The translations under genes were made by a program, and so were the position numbers. A stretch of 64,000 nt of DNA. Source: Limosilactobacillus mucosae DSM 13345 (lineage in GTDB: Bacteria > Bacillota > Bacilli > Lactobacillales > Lactobacillaceae). The stretch lies in assembly GCF_001436025.1 (NCBI RefSeq), contig NZ_AZEQ01000013.1, positions 18,549 through 82,548 on the forward strand, written 5' to 3'. The notes beneath the pieces are model-generated. The model was not told where the DNA came from. It did no database searches and saw nothing but the letters and a program-made list of their open reading frames with translations. Of the stretch, positions 55,257 through 62,954 are shown piece after piece; positions within the stretch are counted from its first letter, which is position 1; the number at the start of each line of letters is the position of its first letter.

Positions 55257-56581
55257 TAAATCTGTTTGATAAATGGGATCAGGCCGCGCGCGATTTCAGA
55301 CTGGCCCAGCTGATTGCGCAATTAAAGCTTCCCACGGTGGTAATTCATGATGATGGCTTTTTACCGCGCAAAGTTCAATCGCCGCTGCAGTACTATTGTC
55401 CGCGTTCAGACGAAGGTCAGCCGCTTTATTTTGATAAGATTCCGGTGCCTCGTTTTTGGCGAATCGTTGGCAGCAGCAGGGGCGCGCAGATTTATGATCT
55501 GAATCATAAACGCGCGGACGTTGTTTTTACCAAAAATGACAATACGCGGCAGGTCAAGCAGGTACGCTGGCTAAATGAGAGCGGTCAGCTGCAGTGGGTC
55601 GATGAGTATGATCGCTTTGGTCATTTGTTTGCCAAAACCAGCTGGGCAGATAATCGGGCCTGGCTGAAGCAATTTTTTGACGAGCAGGGCCAGGTAGTAA
55701 TCGAATCGCACCTGGACAATGGCAGCCTGTTTTTGAATACTCGTCAGGAACGTCGTCATTTTAAGAGTCTGCCGGATTTTGTCAGCAGCTATCTGCAAAA
55801 GAGCGGCCTGAATCTGGACCGGATTTTTTATAATACGCTAAGCACCAGTTTTCTAACGACGCTAAAGCTGCCTAAATCGGGTCATGATACGTTGTTTTGG
55901 CATGAACCGGTGCAAAATAAACTACCGGGCAATCTTGACTACATCTATCAAAATGAAACGCGGACGCGGCATGTGATTGTTCAGGATTATCGCGTCTGGC
56001 AGAATCGGCAAAAGCTTTTTAAAACCAATCAGCATGTGGCGACCGACTATTTGGGCATCGTCTATCCGCATCCACGGGGAAACTCGCTGCGGCCCGCGAT
56101 TCTGATCTTGACCAATTCAGACCAGATCATGCAGCTAGAAAACCTGGTAAAGATTTTGCCGCAGTTTGAGTTTCATATTGCAGCGATAACTGAGATGTCC
56201 GATCGCTTAATGGGGATGCAAAAGTACGAAAACGTCTATCTATATCCAGTCGTTAAGATGGATACGGCCCGCAATCTGATGAGAAAATGCGATATCTATC
56301 TGGATATCAACCAAGGCGATGAGATCTTGGATGCCGTGCGGGCGGCGTTTGAAAATAACATGCTGATTCTGGGATTTAATGAAACAATGCATGAGCCGCG
56401 CCTGATTGCGGATGAAAATCGCTATGCCGCGGCTGAATTTGATAAAATGGCTATTAAGATCGTCCAGGCAGTCTCGCAGGCCGATGAAATGCAGCGCTTG
56501 ATCGACACGCAGCGCCAGCAAGCCGGTGATGAGCCGGTTGCCCGTTTTCAAGCTGGGATCGAGGCCCTGATCAACGATTGA
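55253..56581 (+). CDS. gtfB: Glycosylation co-factor GtfB
   Basis: GtfB is the non-catalytic partner that helps GtfA bind its protein acceptor. The 442-residue protein resembles a glycosyltransferase without the usual donor motif. It keeps the GtfB-like MINLFDKWDQAARDFRLAQ start and the C-terminal CDIYLDINQGDEILDAVRAAF. The start ATG 55253 overlaps the gtfA stop (ATGA) with GAGGTGG upstream, so expression is coupled. The two likely form one complex. Confidence 0.85.
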   Translation: MINLFDKWDQAARDFRLAQLIAQLKLPTVVIHDDGFLPRKVQSPLQYYCPRSDEGQPLYFDKIPVPRFWRIVGSSRGAQIYDLNHKRADVVFTKNDNTRQVKQVRWLNESGQLQWVDEYDRFGHLFAKTSWADNRAWLKQFFDEQGQVVIESHLDNGSLFLNTRQERRHFKSLPDFVSSYLQKSGLNLDRIFYNTLSTSFLTTLKLPKSGHDTLFWHEPVQNKLPGNLDYIYQNETRTRHVIVQDYRVWQNRQKLFKTNQHVATDYLGIVYPHPRGNSLRPAILILTNSDQIMQLENLVKILPQFEFHIAAITEMSDRLMGMQKYENVYLYPVVKMDTARNLMRKCDIYLDINQGDEILDAVRAAFENNMLILGFNETMHEPRLIADENRYAAAEFDKMAIKIVQAVSQADEMQRLIDTQRQQAGDEPVARFQAGIEALIND

Positions 56582-56604
56582 AAAACCAATAAGGAAGTGA
56601 CAGC

Positions 56605-57285
56605 ATGCCGACTGACAGACGACCAAGCTTTCCCCGCGCTCTACTGATTTTTTCGGCGTTTTGTATTTTGATTCTGATGCCGCCAGAAGCCTCGCGCAAT
56701 ATTACCGAGCATCCCCGACTGACGATTCTTTGGGTGATTTTGTATCTAGGATTTTTTGGACTGATTATTGTCTGGGGACAAAGACTGTATCGTCGCTATG
56801 ACCATTTTAATCATCGCTCGCAAAGTTTTTTTGCCCATGCCAAAACGATTCTTGGCGGCTATATGGCAATTGTAGCTGGTGAGATCGTTTTGGGTAATCT
56901 CAACCGGCTGATCTATCATCAAGTGCAGACAGCCAATAATCAAGCCATCATTGACACCATGAGCGGCAGCCCGATCGTCAGTGTCCTGGTCTGTTTTTCA
57001 GCCGTGTGCTTGACGCCGTTTGCCGAAGAACTGATTTTTCGCGGTCTGTTTATGAATCTGTTTTTTAACGCTCGCGATTTTTGGCTGCCGATTCTGCTGT
57101 CAGGGCTGGTTTTTACGCTGGTCCATGCCAGCAGCAACATTATCAGTTATCTGATCTATTTTTATATGGGCTGCGTACTGGCTTACGTTTACCGCTCTAC
57201 GGGTAATCTGACCAATTCAATCGGGATTCATCTAATCAATAATCTGGTGTCCATCCTTTTAATTCTGCCAGCGGTGATCAAATAG
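56605..57285 (+). CDS. CPBP-family intramembrane protease (CAAX-like)
   Basis: The 226-residue membrane protein has about six helices and the Abi/CPBP motifs EELIFRG, the His in LVHASS and the GIHLINN motif. Members in lactobacilli are linked to bacteriocin immunity or protein processing; the role here is unknown. It follows gtfB by 23 nt, with AAGGAAGTG upstream, so it may share its transcript. Confidence 0.88.
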   Translation: MPTDRRPSFPRALLIFSAFCILILMPPEASRNITEHPRLTILWVILYLGFFGLIIVWGQRLYRRYDHFNHRSQSFFAHAKTILGGYMAIVAGEIVLGNLNRLIYHQVQTANNQAIIDTMSGSPIVSVLVCFSAVCLTPFAEELIFRGLFMNLFFNARDFWLPILLSGLVFTLVHASSNIISYLIYFYMGCVLAYVYRSTGNLTNSIGIHLINNLVSILLILPAVIK

Positions 57286-57329
57286 CAGTTTGATTATAAT
57301 CGGCAGATAAAATTATTTTCAGCGAATCC

Positions 57330-57358
57330 TTGCAACCGCTTACAGAATGTGGTATATT
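57330..57358 (+). promoter_or_regulatory. Promoter of a structured RNA gene
   Basis: TTGCAA (about 57330-57335) and TATATT (about 57353-57358) have 17-nt spacing. Confidence 0.7.
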
Positions 57359-57361
57359 ATA

Positions 57362-57655
57362 GGCGTGGAAGGATAAGAGATATATTCAGCGAAGCGCGTG
57401 ATGCGGTTTCGACTGAAGCTGGTGGCTGAAGTCATCGAGTAGGCCTAGAAGCAGCGTAAGAGTGACCAGAAGCATCGGATTGTAATTGTGTGGTTACCAG
57501 CGTGCGCCAGTACTAAATAAAAATAATGCAGCTTTGCGGAAGATTGAATCAAAAATGTGTTTAAGTTAAGTATGAAAATTATATGCTTGGCGCAAAGTAG
57601 CAGATTCCTTCCCAAAGTGGCTCGTCTCAATTAAGAGGCGGGCCTTTTTGGTTGG
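57362..57655 (+). ncRNA. Structured RNA gene, possibly 6S-like
   Basis: There is a good promoter and no convincing reading frame. Closing helices can be drawn: GGAAGGA near the 5' end (57367 on) pairs with TCCTTCC (about 57608-57614), and GCGAAGC with GCTTGGC. A strong terminator (GGCTCGTCTC/GAGGCGGGCC with T-run, about 57620-57650) ends it. Length near 250 nt with a long irregular hairpin would suit a 6S RNA. It lacks marks of RNase P, tmRNA or SRP RNA. The class is not certain. Confidence 0.5.
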
Positions 57656-57701
57656 AGTTAAATATCGGTTGTTTTAGCAAGTCACTGGGACCGATGCGCA
57701 G

Positions 57702-57746
57702 ATCAGCCAACCGCAATTTCGGTGAAAAATGGTCGGCTGATTTTTG
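57702..57746 (+). terminator. Second terminator-like hairpin after the RNA gene
   Basis: ATCAGCCAACC pairs with GGTCGGCTGAT (one mismatch), followed by TTTT. It may give back-up termination. Confidence 0.6.
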
Positions 57747-57800
57747 GTGGGGGATTGCTGAACCACCATGCGGCAAAGTGCTCAACGGGAAGCACTATTC

Positions 57801-57903
57801 ATAAAAAGCTGAATAAAATATTTGAAAAAAAACTCATTACCTACTTTTAGCAAAAAAGCGATGCATAGTAGGTAAAAATCGGTCAACTTAATTTTCTTCA
57901 CAA
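57801..57903. repeat. Dispersed intergenic hairpin repeat, single-stem copy
   Basis: TTACCTACT (57837-57845) pairs with AGTAGGTAA (57867-57875) around an A-rich loop with TAGC/GCG. It is preceded by AAAAAGCTGAATAAAA (57803-57818) and followed by ATTTTCTTCACAA (57891-57903), as at 8321-8514. No gene lies between the RNA gene and the MFS gene at 58119 (about 460 nt). Confidence 0.78.
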
Positions 57904-58118
57904 GATCCGCCAGCTGATTCGATAGGACCCATCATCATGTGAACCTTAGCAGTCAACGAAGCAGAGCGGCTGCGTTCAAGGCCTTGATTTTATTAAAATT
58001 ATCCTGATGCAAAATATAGTTGGCTTTTTTGAAAACAGTTCTTGAAAATCATTATGAAAGCAAGTAAACTAGCCATTGCTGTGTTTTTTAGAATACCGAA
58101 GTCGGTGAAGGGGGTCAA

Positions 58119-59291
58119 ATGACTAAATATCGCTTACAATCGCTGCTGTTTGTCTTTGTAGCATTTATGCTGGGCTGTAATGAATATATGATTGTGGGGG
58201 TCTTGCCCGATATTGCAAAAGAATTTCATGCCTCGCTTTCATCACTTGGCTATACCGTTACTCTGTTTGCACTGATCTATGCCATCTCGACACCAATCGT
58301 CACGACATTAGCGAGCCGCTTTAATCGCTATCATGTGCTCTTGGTCTTACTGCTGATCTTTTTTATCGGCAATACCTGGACGGCGCTGGCAACGGGATTC
58401 TGGTCATTGATGGGTTCGAGAGTGCTTACGGCGACGGTAGCAGGGGCTATTATCTCGTTAGTACTGGTCATGGCCAACTATATTGCACCGCGCGATAAAC
58501 GGGCCAGCCTGGTCTCGTGGGTATTTGCTGGTTTTAGCATTGCTTCGATTATCGGGGTGCCGATTGGAACGACGATCAGCACGACTTTTTCGTGGCATGA
58601 CAGTTTTTGGATGATTACCTGGCTGACGATTCTGACCTTTGTTATGCTGGCTTGGCTGGCCCCTCGCGATACGCCACAGGTTCGAGGCAGTCTGCGCTCA
58701 CAGTTCAGTCTGTTTCGCGATTCGCGGGTTTTGATGGGAGTTGCGTTTATCGTTTTGGTATGTGCTGCTGACTATACTTTTTACACCTATGTACGACCGC
58801 TGTTTACCAATATGATGGACTTTGATAATACTTGGCTGAACTGGCTTTTATTTGGTATGGGGATCTTCTTTATGTTTGGCAACAAGTTTGGCGGCTACTT
58901 GGCTGATCATCGTGGCATCCAGTCATTACCTAAGATCTATGTTTTAATGACGCTTTGTCTGGCAGGGTTGGCACCAAGTTTTCAGTATCGCTGGCTGGGC
59001 GTGGCTCTGATTGCCATGCTTTGCGTGATGGTGGCCTGTTATGGATCGTCAACGCAGCTGATGTTTTTAGACATTGCCGAAAAAGACTATCCACAGTCGC
59101 TTGATCTGGCATCTTCTTTAAACTCGATCTTTGCCAATATCGGCATCTCGCTGGGATCGTTTACGGCTGCCGAAACGGTGCATTATCTGTCTTTAGGAAG
59201 CGTTGGCTACGTGGCTGCCGTCTATGGCTTGCTGACGGTACTGGTGATTACTGGTTTGAGTCGGCGCTATCGCAATGCGTATCCATATTGA
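58119..59291 (+). CDS. MFS drug/sugar efflux-type transporter
   Basis: This 390-residue membrane protein has 12 hydrophobic segments of the AraJ/sugar-efflux group of the major facilitator family. The N-terminal FVAFMLGCNEYMIVGVLPDIAKEF and loop ASRFNRYHVLLV are characteristic. The ATG follows AAGGGGG. The exported compound cannot be inferred from sequence. Confidence 0.85.
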   Translation: MTKYRLQSLLFVFVAFMLGCNEYMIVGVLPDIAKEFHASLSSLGYTVTLFALIYAISTPIVTTLASRFNRYHVLLVLLLIFFIGNTWTALATGFWSLMGSRVLTATVAGAIISLVLVMANYIAPRDKRASLVSWVFAGFSIASIIGVPIGTTISTTFSWHDSFWMITWLTILTFVMLAWLAPRDTPQVRGSLRSQFSLFRDSRVLMGVAFIVLVCAADYTFYTYVRPLFTNMMDFDNTWLNWLLFGMGIFFMFGNKFGGYLADHRGIQSLPKIYVLMTLCLAGLAPSFQYRWLGVALIAMLCVMVACYGSSTQLMFLDIAEKDYPQSLDLASSLNSIFANIGISLGSFTAAETVHYLSLGSVGYVAAVYGLLTVLVITGLSRRYRNAYPY

Positions 59292-59304
59292 AGTTGAATC
59301 TGAA

Positions 59305-59340
59305 GGCCGGCATGAGAAATCAGTCGGTTTTTTATTTTGC
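59305..59340 (+). terminator. Terminator after the MFS gene
   Basis: CCGGC pairs with GTCGG, a short stem with a T6 run and TATTTT. The stem is weak, but the position fits. Confidence 0.55.
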
Positions 59341-59384
59341 CGGAGTTTAGATTAAAACTATCACATTATTTTTTAATTTTATAA

Positions 59385-59413
59385 TTGACATCTAATAAAG
59401 TGCATGGTAAATT
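59385..59413 (+). promoter_or_regulatory. Promoter of the Ile-leader operon
   Basis: TTGACA (59385-59390) and TAAATT (59408-59413) have exactly 17-nt spacing. Transcription would start near 59420, about 22 nt before the leader ORF. Confidence 0.8.
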
Positions 59414-59441
59414 TAGAACATCAAAACAGAGGAGGCAGAAA

Positions 59442-59504
59442 ATGATGTTTGCTGAAAAGACCAGTCAATTGTCCAATATTATTATTATTCGCATTATTAG
59501 CTAG
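59442..59504 (+). CDS. 20-residue isoleucine-rich leader peptide
   Basis: The ORF MMFAEKTSQLSNIIIIRIIS ends in ATT ATT ATT ATT CGC ATT ATT AGC TAG. Six of its last eight codons are ATT (Ile), far beyond chance in this genome's usage. A strong AGAGGAGG site lies 6 nt upstream, and a consensus promoter precedes it by about 22 nt. It is followed by alternative hairpins and an intrinsic terminator, so it is the sensing element of a ribosome-dependent attenuator that reads charged tRNA-Ile. The downstream gene is an MHS-family transporter. The peptide itself probably has no other function. Confidence 0.78.
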   Translation: MMFAEKTSQLSNIIIIRIIS

Positions 59505-59618
59505 GTGATGCGGATCTTTTGACGTGTTCGCATCACCGCCCTCGATGATGCGAACGGTTCAGCAAATGGTTGTCTGCCAGCAGCTGACTGTTCATGAAAC
59601 AGTCGGCTGCTTTTATTT
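59504..59618 (+). promoter_or_regulatory. Isoleucine attenuator with four competing pairings
   Basis: Segments: A GGTGATGCG (59504-59512), B CGCATCACC (59529-59537) with its 5' extension GTTCGCATCA (59526-59535), C TGATGCGAAC (59546-59555) plus GAACGGTTCAGC (59552-59563), D GCAGCTGACTGTT (59580-59592), E AACAGTCGGCTGC (59598-59610) then TTTTATTT. A:B is 9 bp perfect, B:C 10 bp perfect, C:D about 11 bp with a bulge, D:E 13 bp and the terminator. Model: a ribosome at the stop covers A, B:C forms and D:E terminates. A ribosome stalled at the early Ile codons leaves A free, so A:B forms, C pairs with D, and transcription continues. Confidence 0.72.
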
Positions 59619-59711
59619 AGGGGTGATTTTTATGGAAAGCGACATTAGCGACATTAAGAAGCCAAGCTGCAGAAATACGATCTTACAAATTAAAAACACA
59701 GGAGGATGGCT

Positions 59712-61028
59712 ATGGAAAACGCAACAGAACGAATGACAGTGAATAACGAAAAACTGGAACGCGACCCGGTTAAAACGGTAATTTTGGCATCTATGATGGG
59801 GACAGCTATTGAATTTTTTGACTTTTATGCATACGGGACGGCTTCGGCAGCCTATTTTCCTAAGGTATTCTTTCCCCAGATGACGCCATTATTAGCCACG
59901 CTGCTGAGTCTCTTGACGTTTGGGGTTGCCTTTGTCGCGCGTCCGGTTGGCTCATTTGTCTTTGGTCATTTTGGTGATCGGCTGGGTCGTAAAAAGACGC
60001 TGGTCGTATCGCTTTTGGTAATGGGGGTTGCCACGGTGGCGATCGGCTTTATTCCCGGCTATCAAAGCATCGGGGTTGGCGGCGCGTTGCTGCTTTGCCT
60101 TTGCCGCTTTGTTCAAGGAATCGGCCTGGGCGGCGAATGGTCCGGTGCCGTTTTGGTTGCTACGGAAAACGCGCCGGCTGACAAACGGGCACTTTATGGA
60201 GCTTTCCCTGAAGTCGGAGCACCAATCGGTTTCTTTATCTGCAATGGTTTGTTCTATGTCTTGGAAAAAATGCTGACCCCAGCCCAGATGATGAGCTTTG
60301 GCTGGCGGGTACCTTTCTGGGCCTCGTCCGTCTTGGTCGTAATCGGTCTTTACGTTCGGCATCGTCTGCAGGAAACGCCATTGTTTAAGCTGGCCCAGGA
60401 ACGCGACAACACGACGCGTTCGCCTTTAAAAGTAGTCTTTAAGGAAAACTGGCGTGAGATCTTAAAAGGGACCTTCTTGATGGGTGCCACCTACGCAATG
60501 TTCTTTACGCTGACGACCTGGTCACTTTCATTTGCCACGACGGCACTGGGCTTTAGTCATTCTGAGTTCTTACTGCTGTTGATGGCAGCTATCGTTGAAT
60601 TTGCCGTATTGATCATGACAACCTCGGTTCTGGCGGACAAGGTTGGACGCAAGAAAGTTTTGATGACGGCTTCGGTCGCATTGGTCGTCTTCTCATTGGT
60701 CTTCCCATACTTTTTGGAAGGTCAGCACAACATGGTCGGCATGCTGCTGTTCTTAGGCTTGGGCTTTGTAGTAATGGGCACGCTGTATGGCCCGGTTGGC
60801 GCGGTTTTGCCAGAGCTTTTCCCAACTAAGGTTCGCTATTCCGGTGCCGGCATCACCTACAATCTGGCCGCTGTGGTTGGGGCAGCCGTAGCACCAACGA
60901 TCACGACTTGGCTAATTGCTGCGTTTGGCCTGCACTATGCTGGGATGTACATGTTTGTCTTGGCAGTAGTTTCGGTAGTTGCCTGGGTATTAACGCCAGA
61001 AACCAAGAATGTCGATTACACGAAATAA
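59712..61028 (+). CDS. MHS-family MFS transporter under isoleucine attenuation
   Basis: The 438-residue membrane protein belongs to the metabolite:H+ symporter group (ProP/ShiA/KgtP-like). The signature is SMMGTAIEFFDFYAYGTASAAYFPKVFF in the first helix and loop, with the MFS motif GHFGDRLGRKKTLV between helices 2 and 3. ATG 59712 is 7 nt after AGGAGG; the ATG at 59706 is too close. Relatives carry osmolytes, dicarboxylates or shikimate. The Ile-codon leader predicts isoleucine, another branched-chain amino acid, or a precursor or keto acid of it. This is a prediction, not read from the protein. Confidence 0.9.
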   Translation: MENATERMTVNNEKLERDPVKTVILASMMGTAIEFFDFYAYGTASAAYFPKVFFPQMTPLLATLLSLLTFGVAFVARPVGSFVFGHFGDRLGRKKTLVVSLLVMGVATVAIGFIPGYQSIGVGGALLLCLCRFVQGIGLGGEWSGAVLVATENAPADKRALYGAFPEVGAPIGFFICNGLFYVLEKMLTPAQMMSFGWRVPFWASSVLVVIGLYVRHRLQETPLFKLAQERDNTTRSPLKVVFKENWREILKGTFLMGATYAMFFTLTTWSLSFATTALGFSHSEFLLLLMAAIVEFAVLIMTTSVLADKVGRKKVLMTASVALVVFSLVFPYFLEGQHNMVGMLLFLGLGFVVMGTLYGPVGAVLPELFPTKVRYSGAGITYNLAAVVGAAVAPTITTWLIAAFGLHYAGMYMFVLAVVSVVAWVLTPETKNVDYTK

Positions 61029-61050
61029 TGCTTTAATGAAGTCTGCAATG

Positions 61051-61088
61051 AAAAATGCATCGTCGAAAATGACGGTGCATTTTTATGT
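61051..61088 (+). terminator. Terminator after the MHS gene
   Basis: AAAATGCATCGTC pairs with TGACGGTGCATTTTT (G-U pairs included), ending in a T-run. Confidence 0.85.
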
Positions 61089-61126
61089 TAAGCTAAAAGA
61101 ATCAAATCTAGTTAAGGAAGAATTTT

Positions 61127-61732
61127 ATGAACAACTGGCAGACATTTTATTCGGCAAGCGAGCAGGCCATTATTTTAGCAAAGCATCAGCGCGGGATCGG
61201 TTTCCCGGCAGAACTGTACCAACGGGCGCTCAAGGCTGGTAAATCAATTCCTCACTATCAGCGCATCGTAGCTTGTCAACAGGCACAGCTGCCGCTTTTA
61301 ACTGAAGATATTCAGAATCTGACGGCTGTGATCAATCACCAGCCGCTTTCAAATCCAGTTTCTGGTTCAGCTAAGCAGCATCAGCGCGCCAAGTCGAAAA
61401 AGCAGCAGCCCATGACTACAAGACCACATGAAAAAAATTGGTCAAAAATGCGCACCAAGTCTAAAAAACAGCGGCCAGTGAATGCCAATATAGATACAAA
61501 AACCAGCGCTAAAAAACAGCTGCAGACTATGCTGAAGCGTTACGATGGTCTGGTGGCCAGCGCAGAAGAAATCGGCGTAATGCAGTTTGAAAAACACCGC
61601 CGCTACCGCAATCGCGCCTTTGAGGTACTTAATGATCCGGATGCAACACCAGCATCCATGCATCGTCAGGCAAACTATCTGGAAGGACAGATTCAGCGCT
61701 TGAAAGAACGCATGCAGCAGCGAATGTTTTAG
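61127..61732 (+). CDS. Basic protein of unknown function (201 residues)
   Basis: The product has an N-terminal segment (about 1-70), a very basic low-complexity centre rich in K, Q and R (KSKKQQ, KSKKQR, about 80-130), and a C-terminal helical part with EGQIQRLKERMQQRMF that may be a coiled coil. The ATG follows AAGGAAGAA and a terminator closes the gene. It has no domain I recognise. Binding to nucleic acid is possible from the charge. Confidence 0.65.
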   Translation: MNNWQTFYSASEQAIILAKHQRGIGFPAELYQRALKAGKSIPHYQRIVACQQAQLPLLTEDIQNLTAVINHQPLSNPVSGSAKQHQRAKSKKQQPMTTRPHEKNWSKMRTKSKKQRPVNANIDTKTSAKKQLQTMLKRYDGLVASAEEIGVMQFEKHRRYRNRAFEVLNDPDATPASMHRQANYLEGQIQRLKERMQQRMF

Positions 61733-61754
61733 CTCTAGTTATCTATTAAAAATG

Positions 61755-61793
61755 AAAGGCATGCTACCGATTTCAAATCGGGGCATGCCTTTT
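61755..61793. terminator. Bidirectional terminator
   Basis: AAAGGCATGC...CCGAT pairs with ATCGG...GCATGCCTTT. It serves both converging genes. Confidence 0.9.
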
Positions 61794-61795
61794 AG

Positions 61796-62404
61796 TCAGC
61801 TAAAATATGCTAATAAATGAGTTAACGTGCCGCATTCATAAAGAAGATAGCCGCCAAGGCCAAGATAGACCAGTGCGCTGAGTTGATTGCCATGTTTTTC
61901 TAAAATGTCAGCTACTACTGGAAGATGAACCAAACTCATCGCAAAGCAAAATACAATAATCAGCATTAAAGCAAAGATCAGTAGGGTAACGTAGATTTCT
62001 TCAAGAGTTGTCATGGCAGCAAATAGTGGTGTATAGATACCAAGATTATCGGCACTGCATGACGTAACCGTAAGCAGAGCCACGTAACTGCTTAGTTTGA
62101 AGCCAGTTAAGCCAGCTTGAATGTTTTGATCGTCGTCCTCATTGGAAAAAAGCAGTCGGCAGCCAAAATACAGCGGAATGATGCCTAAAAGGCCCAACAT
62201 CCATTCTGCAGGTACGGTATGCAGAATTAGTCCTAAAATCAAAGAACAGCTTACCAAAATGATAATTCCAATCACATTGCCAATCAGGATATAGCGGTAT
62301 TTTTTAGGCGCCTTGCTTTGCGCAAAAAAAGCCATTAAGAAGCCAAGATAGTCCAGGTTAGTCGAAAGATAGGCAGTTACAGCCGAAATAATCGTGTTAA
62401 GCAT
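61796..62404 (-). CDS. CadD-family cadmium resistance/cation transporter
   Basis: The 202-residue membrane protein has about five to six hydrophobic segments. It fits the CadD group (LDYLGFLMAFFAQSKAPKKYRYILIGNVIGI and the conserved TVTSCSADNLGIYTPLF). Some members protect against cadmium; others may move quaternary ammonium compounds. It stands alone between a terminator and an empty interval. Confidence 0.82.
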   Translation of the reverse strand: MLNTIISAVTAYLSTNLDYLGFLMAFFAQSKAPKKYRYILIGNVIGIIILVSCSLILGLILHTVPAEWMLGLLGIIPLYFGCRLLFSNEDDDQNIQAGLTGFKLSSYVALLTVTSCSADNLGIYTPLFAAMTTLEEIYVTLLIFALMLIIVFCFAMSLVHLPVVADILEKHGNQLSALVYLGLGGYLLYECGTLTHLLAYFS

Positions 62405-62954
62405 GAAAAACTTCCTTGTAGATTAATAAATGAGTTGTTTTAGCCAGTTTTGATAGTCACGGTTGGTTGGCCAATGCTGACAATGATAAACGAGTCGATA
62501 ATTGTAGTCAATGACGCTTGTCGAGAACTAAGTCGATTGACTGAGGGGTGGGCGAGCCTGGCTGATTGGTGTTGCTAGGGCACGGTTGATGGGATTTGGC
62601 ATGAGCAAGACCATGCATGGAAGCGTCAGTACAGAGGAGATGGTCATTGGGCTGGCTTGCGGCTGTATCGACCTGCTGATCTGCGTGCTGGATTATCCAG
62701 TCTATCTTTACGTCAGCAAGAAGCAGTAAATTTAGCCAATGATTTTGGTACATGGGGATGTTATCCAGAAGGCTGATTAGCGATTCAACATGAGAACTGA
62801 ACTCTATGTTGATGAAGAACAAGGCGGCGAAAAGTTTACGACTTTATAAGTTAAGGTTAAAAATGTGATTGAGTTAGGCGAAAATTGCTGCTTGAACAAT
62901 GACTGGATTGGCGTTAAAGTATAAAGAATCTCTTACAAAAAGGAAGTCGAAAGC
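62405..62954. other. Gene-poor interval with one possible small ORF
   Basis: Only a 42-codon plus-strand frame at 62601-62729 reads like protein: it starts MSKTMHGSVS and contains the hydrophobic GCIDLLICVLDYPVYLYVSK. Its ribosome site is poor (GGGATTTGG). It may be a remnant of a longer gene. The overlapping minus-strand frame at 62508-62822 looks like noise. Confidence 0.35.

Noticed and set aside
53721..57285. Accessory Sec (SecA2) locus
   Set aside because: GtfA and GtfB are present, but no secA2, secY2, asp or serine-rich repeat genes lie nearby.
57362..57655. tmRNA, RNase P or SRP RNA as identity of the RNA gene
   Set aside because: A GGTTTCGAC segment recalls tmRNA, but there is no tRNA-like 3' end with a T-loop, no resume codon and no tag ending in LAA. 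RNase P (GAGGAAAGTCC) and SRP marks are also missing.
59524..59736. 70-codon plus-strand frame in the Ile attenuator region
   Set aside because: It begins inside the attenuator arms without a ribosome site and runs across the terminator and into the start of the transporter gene.
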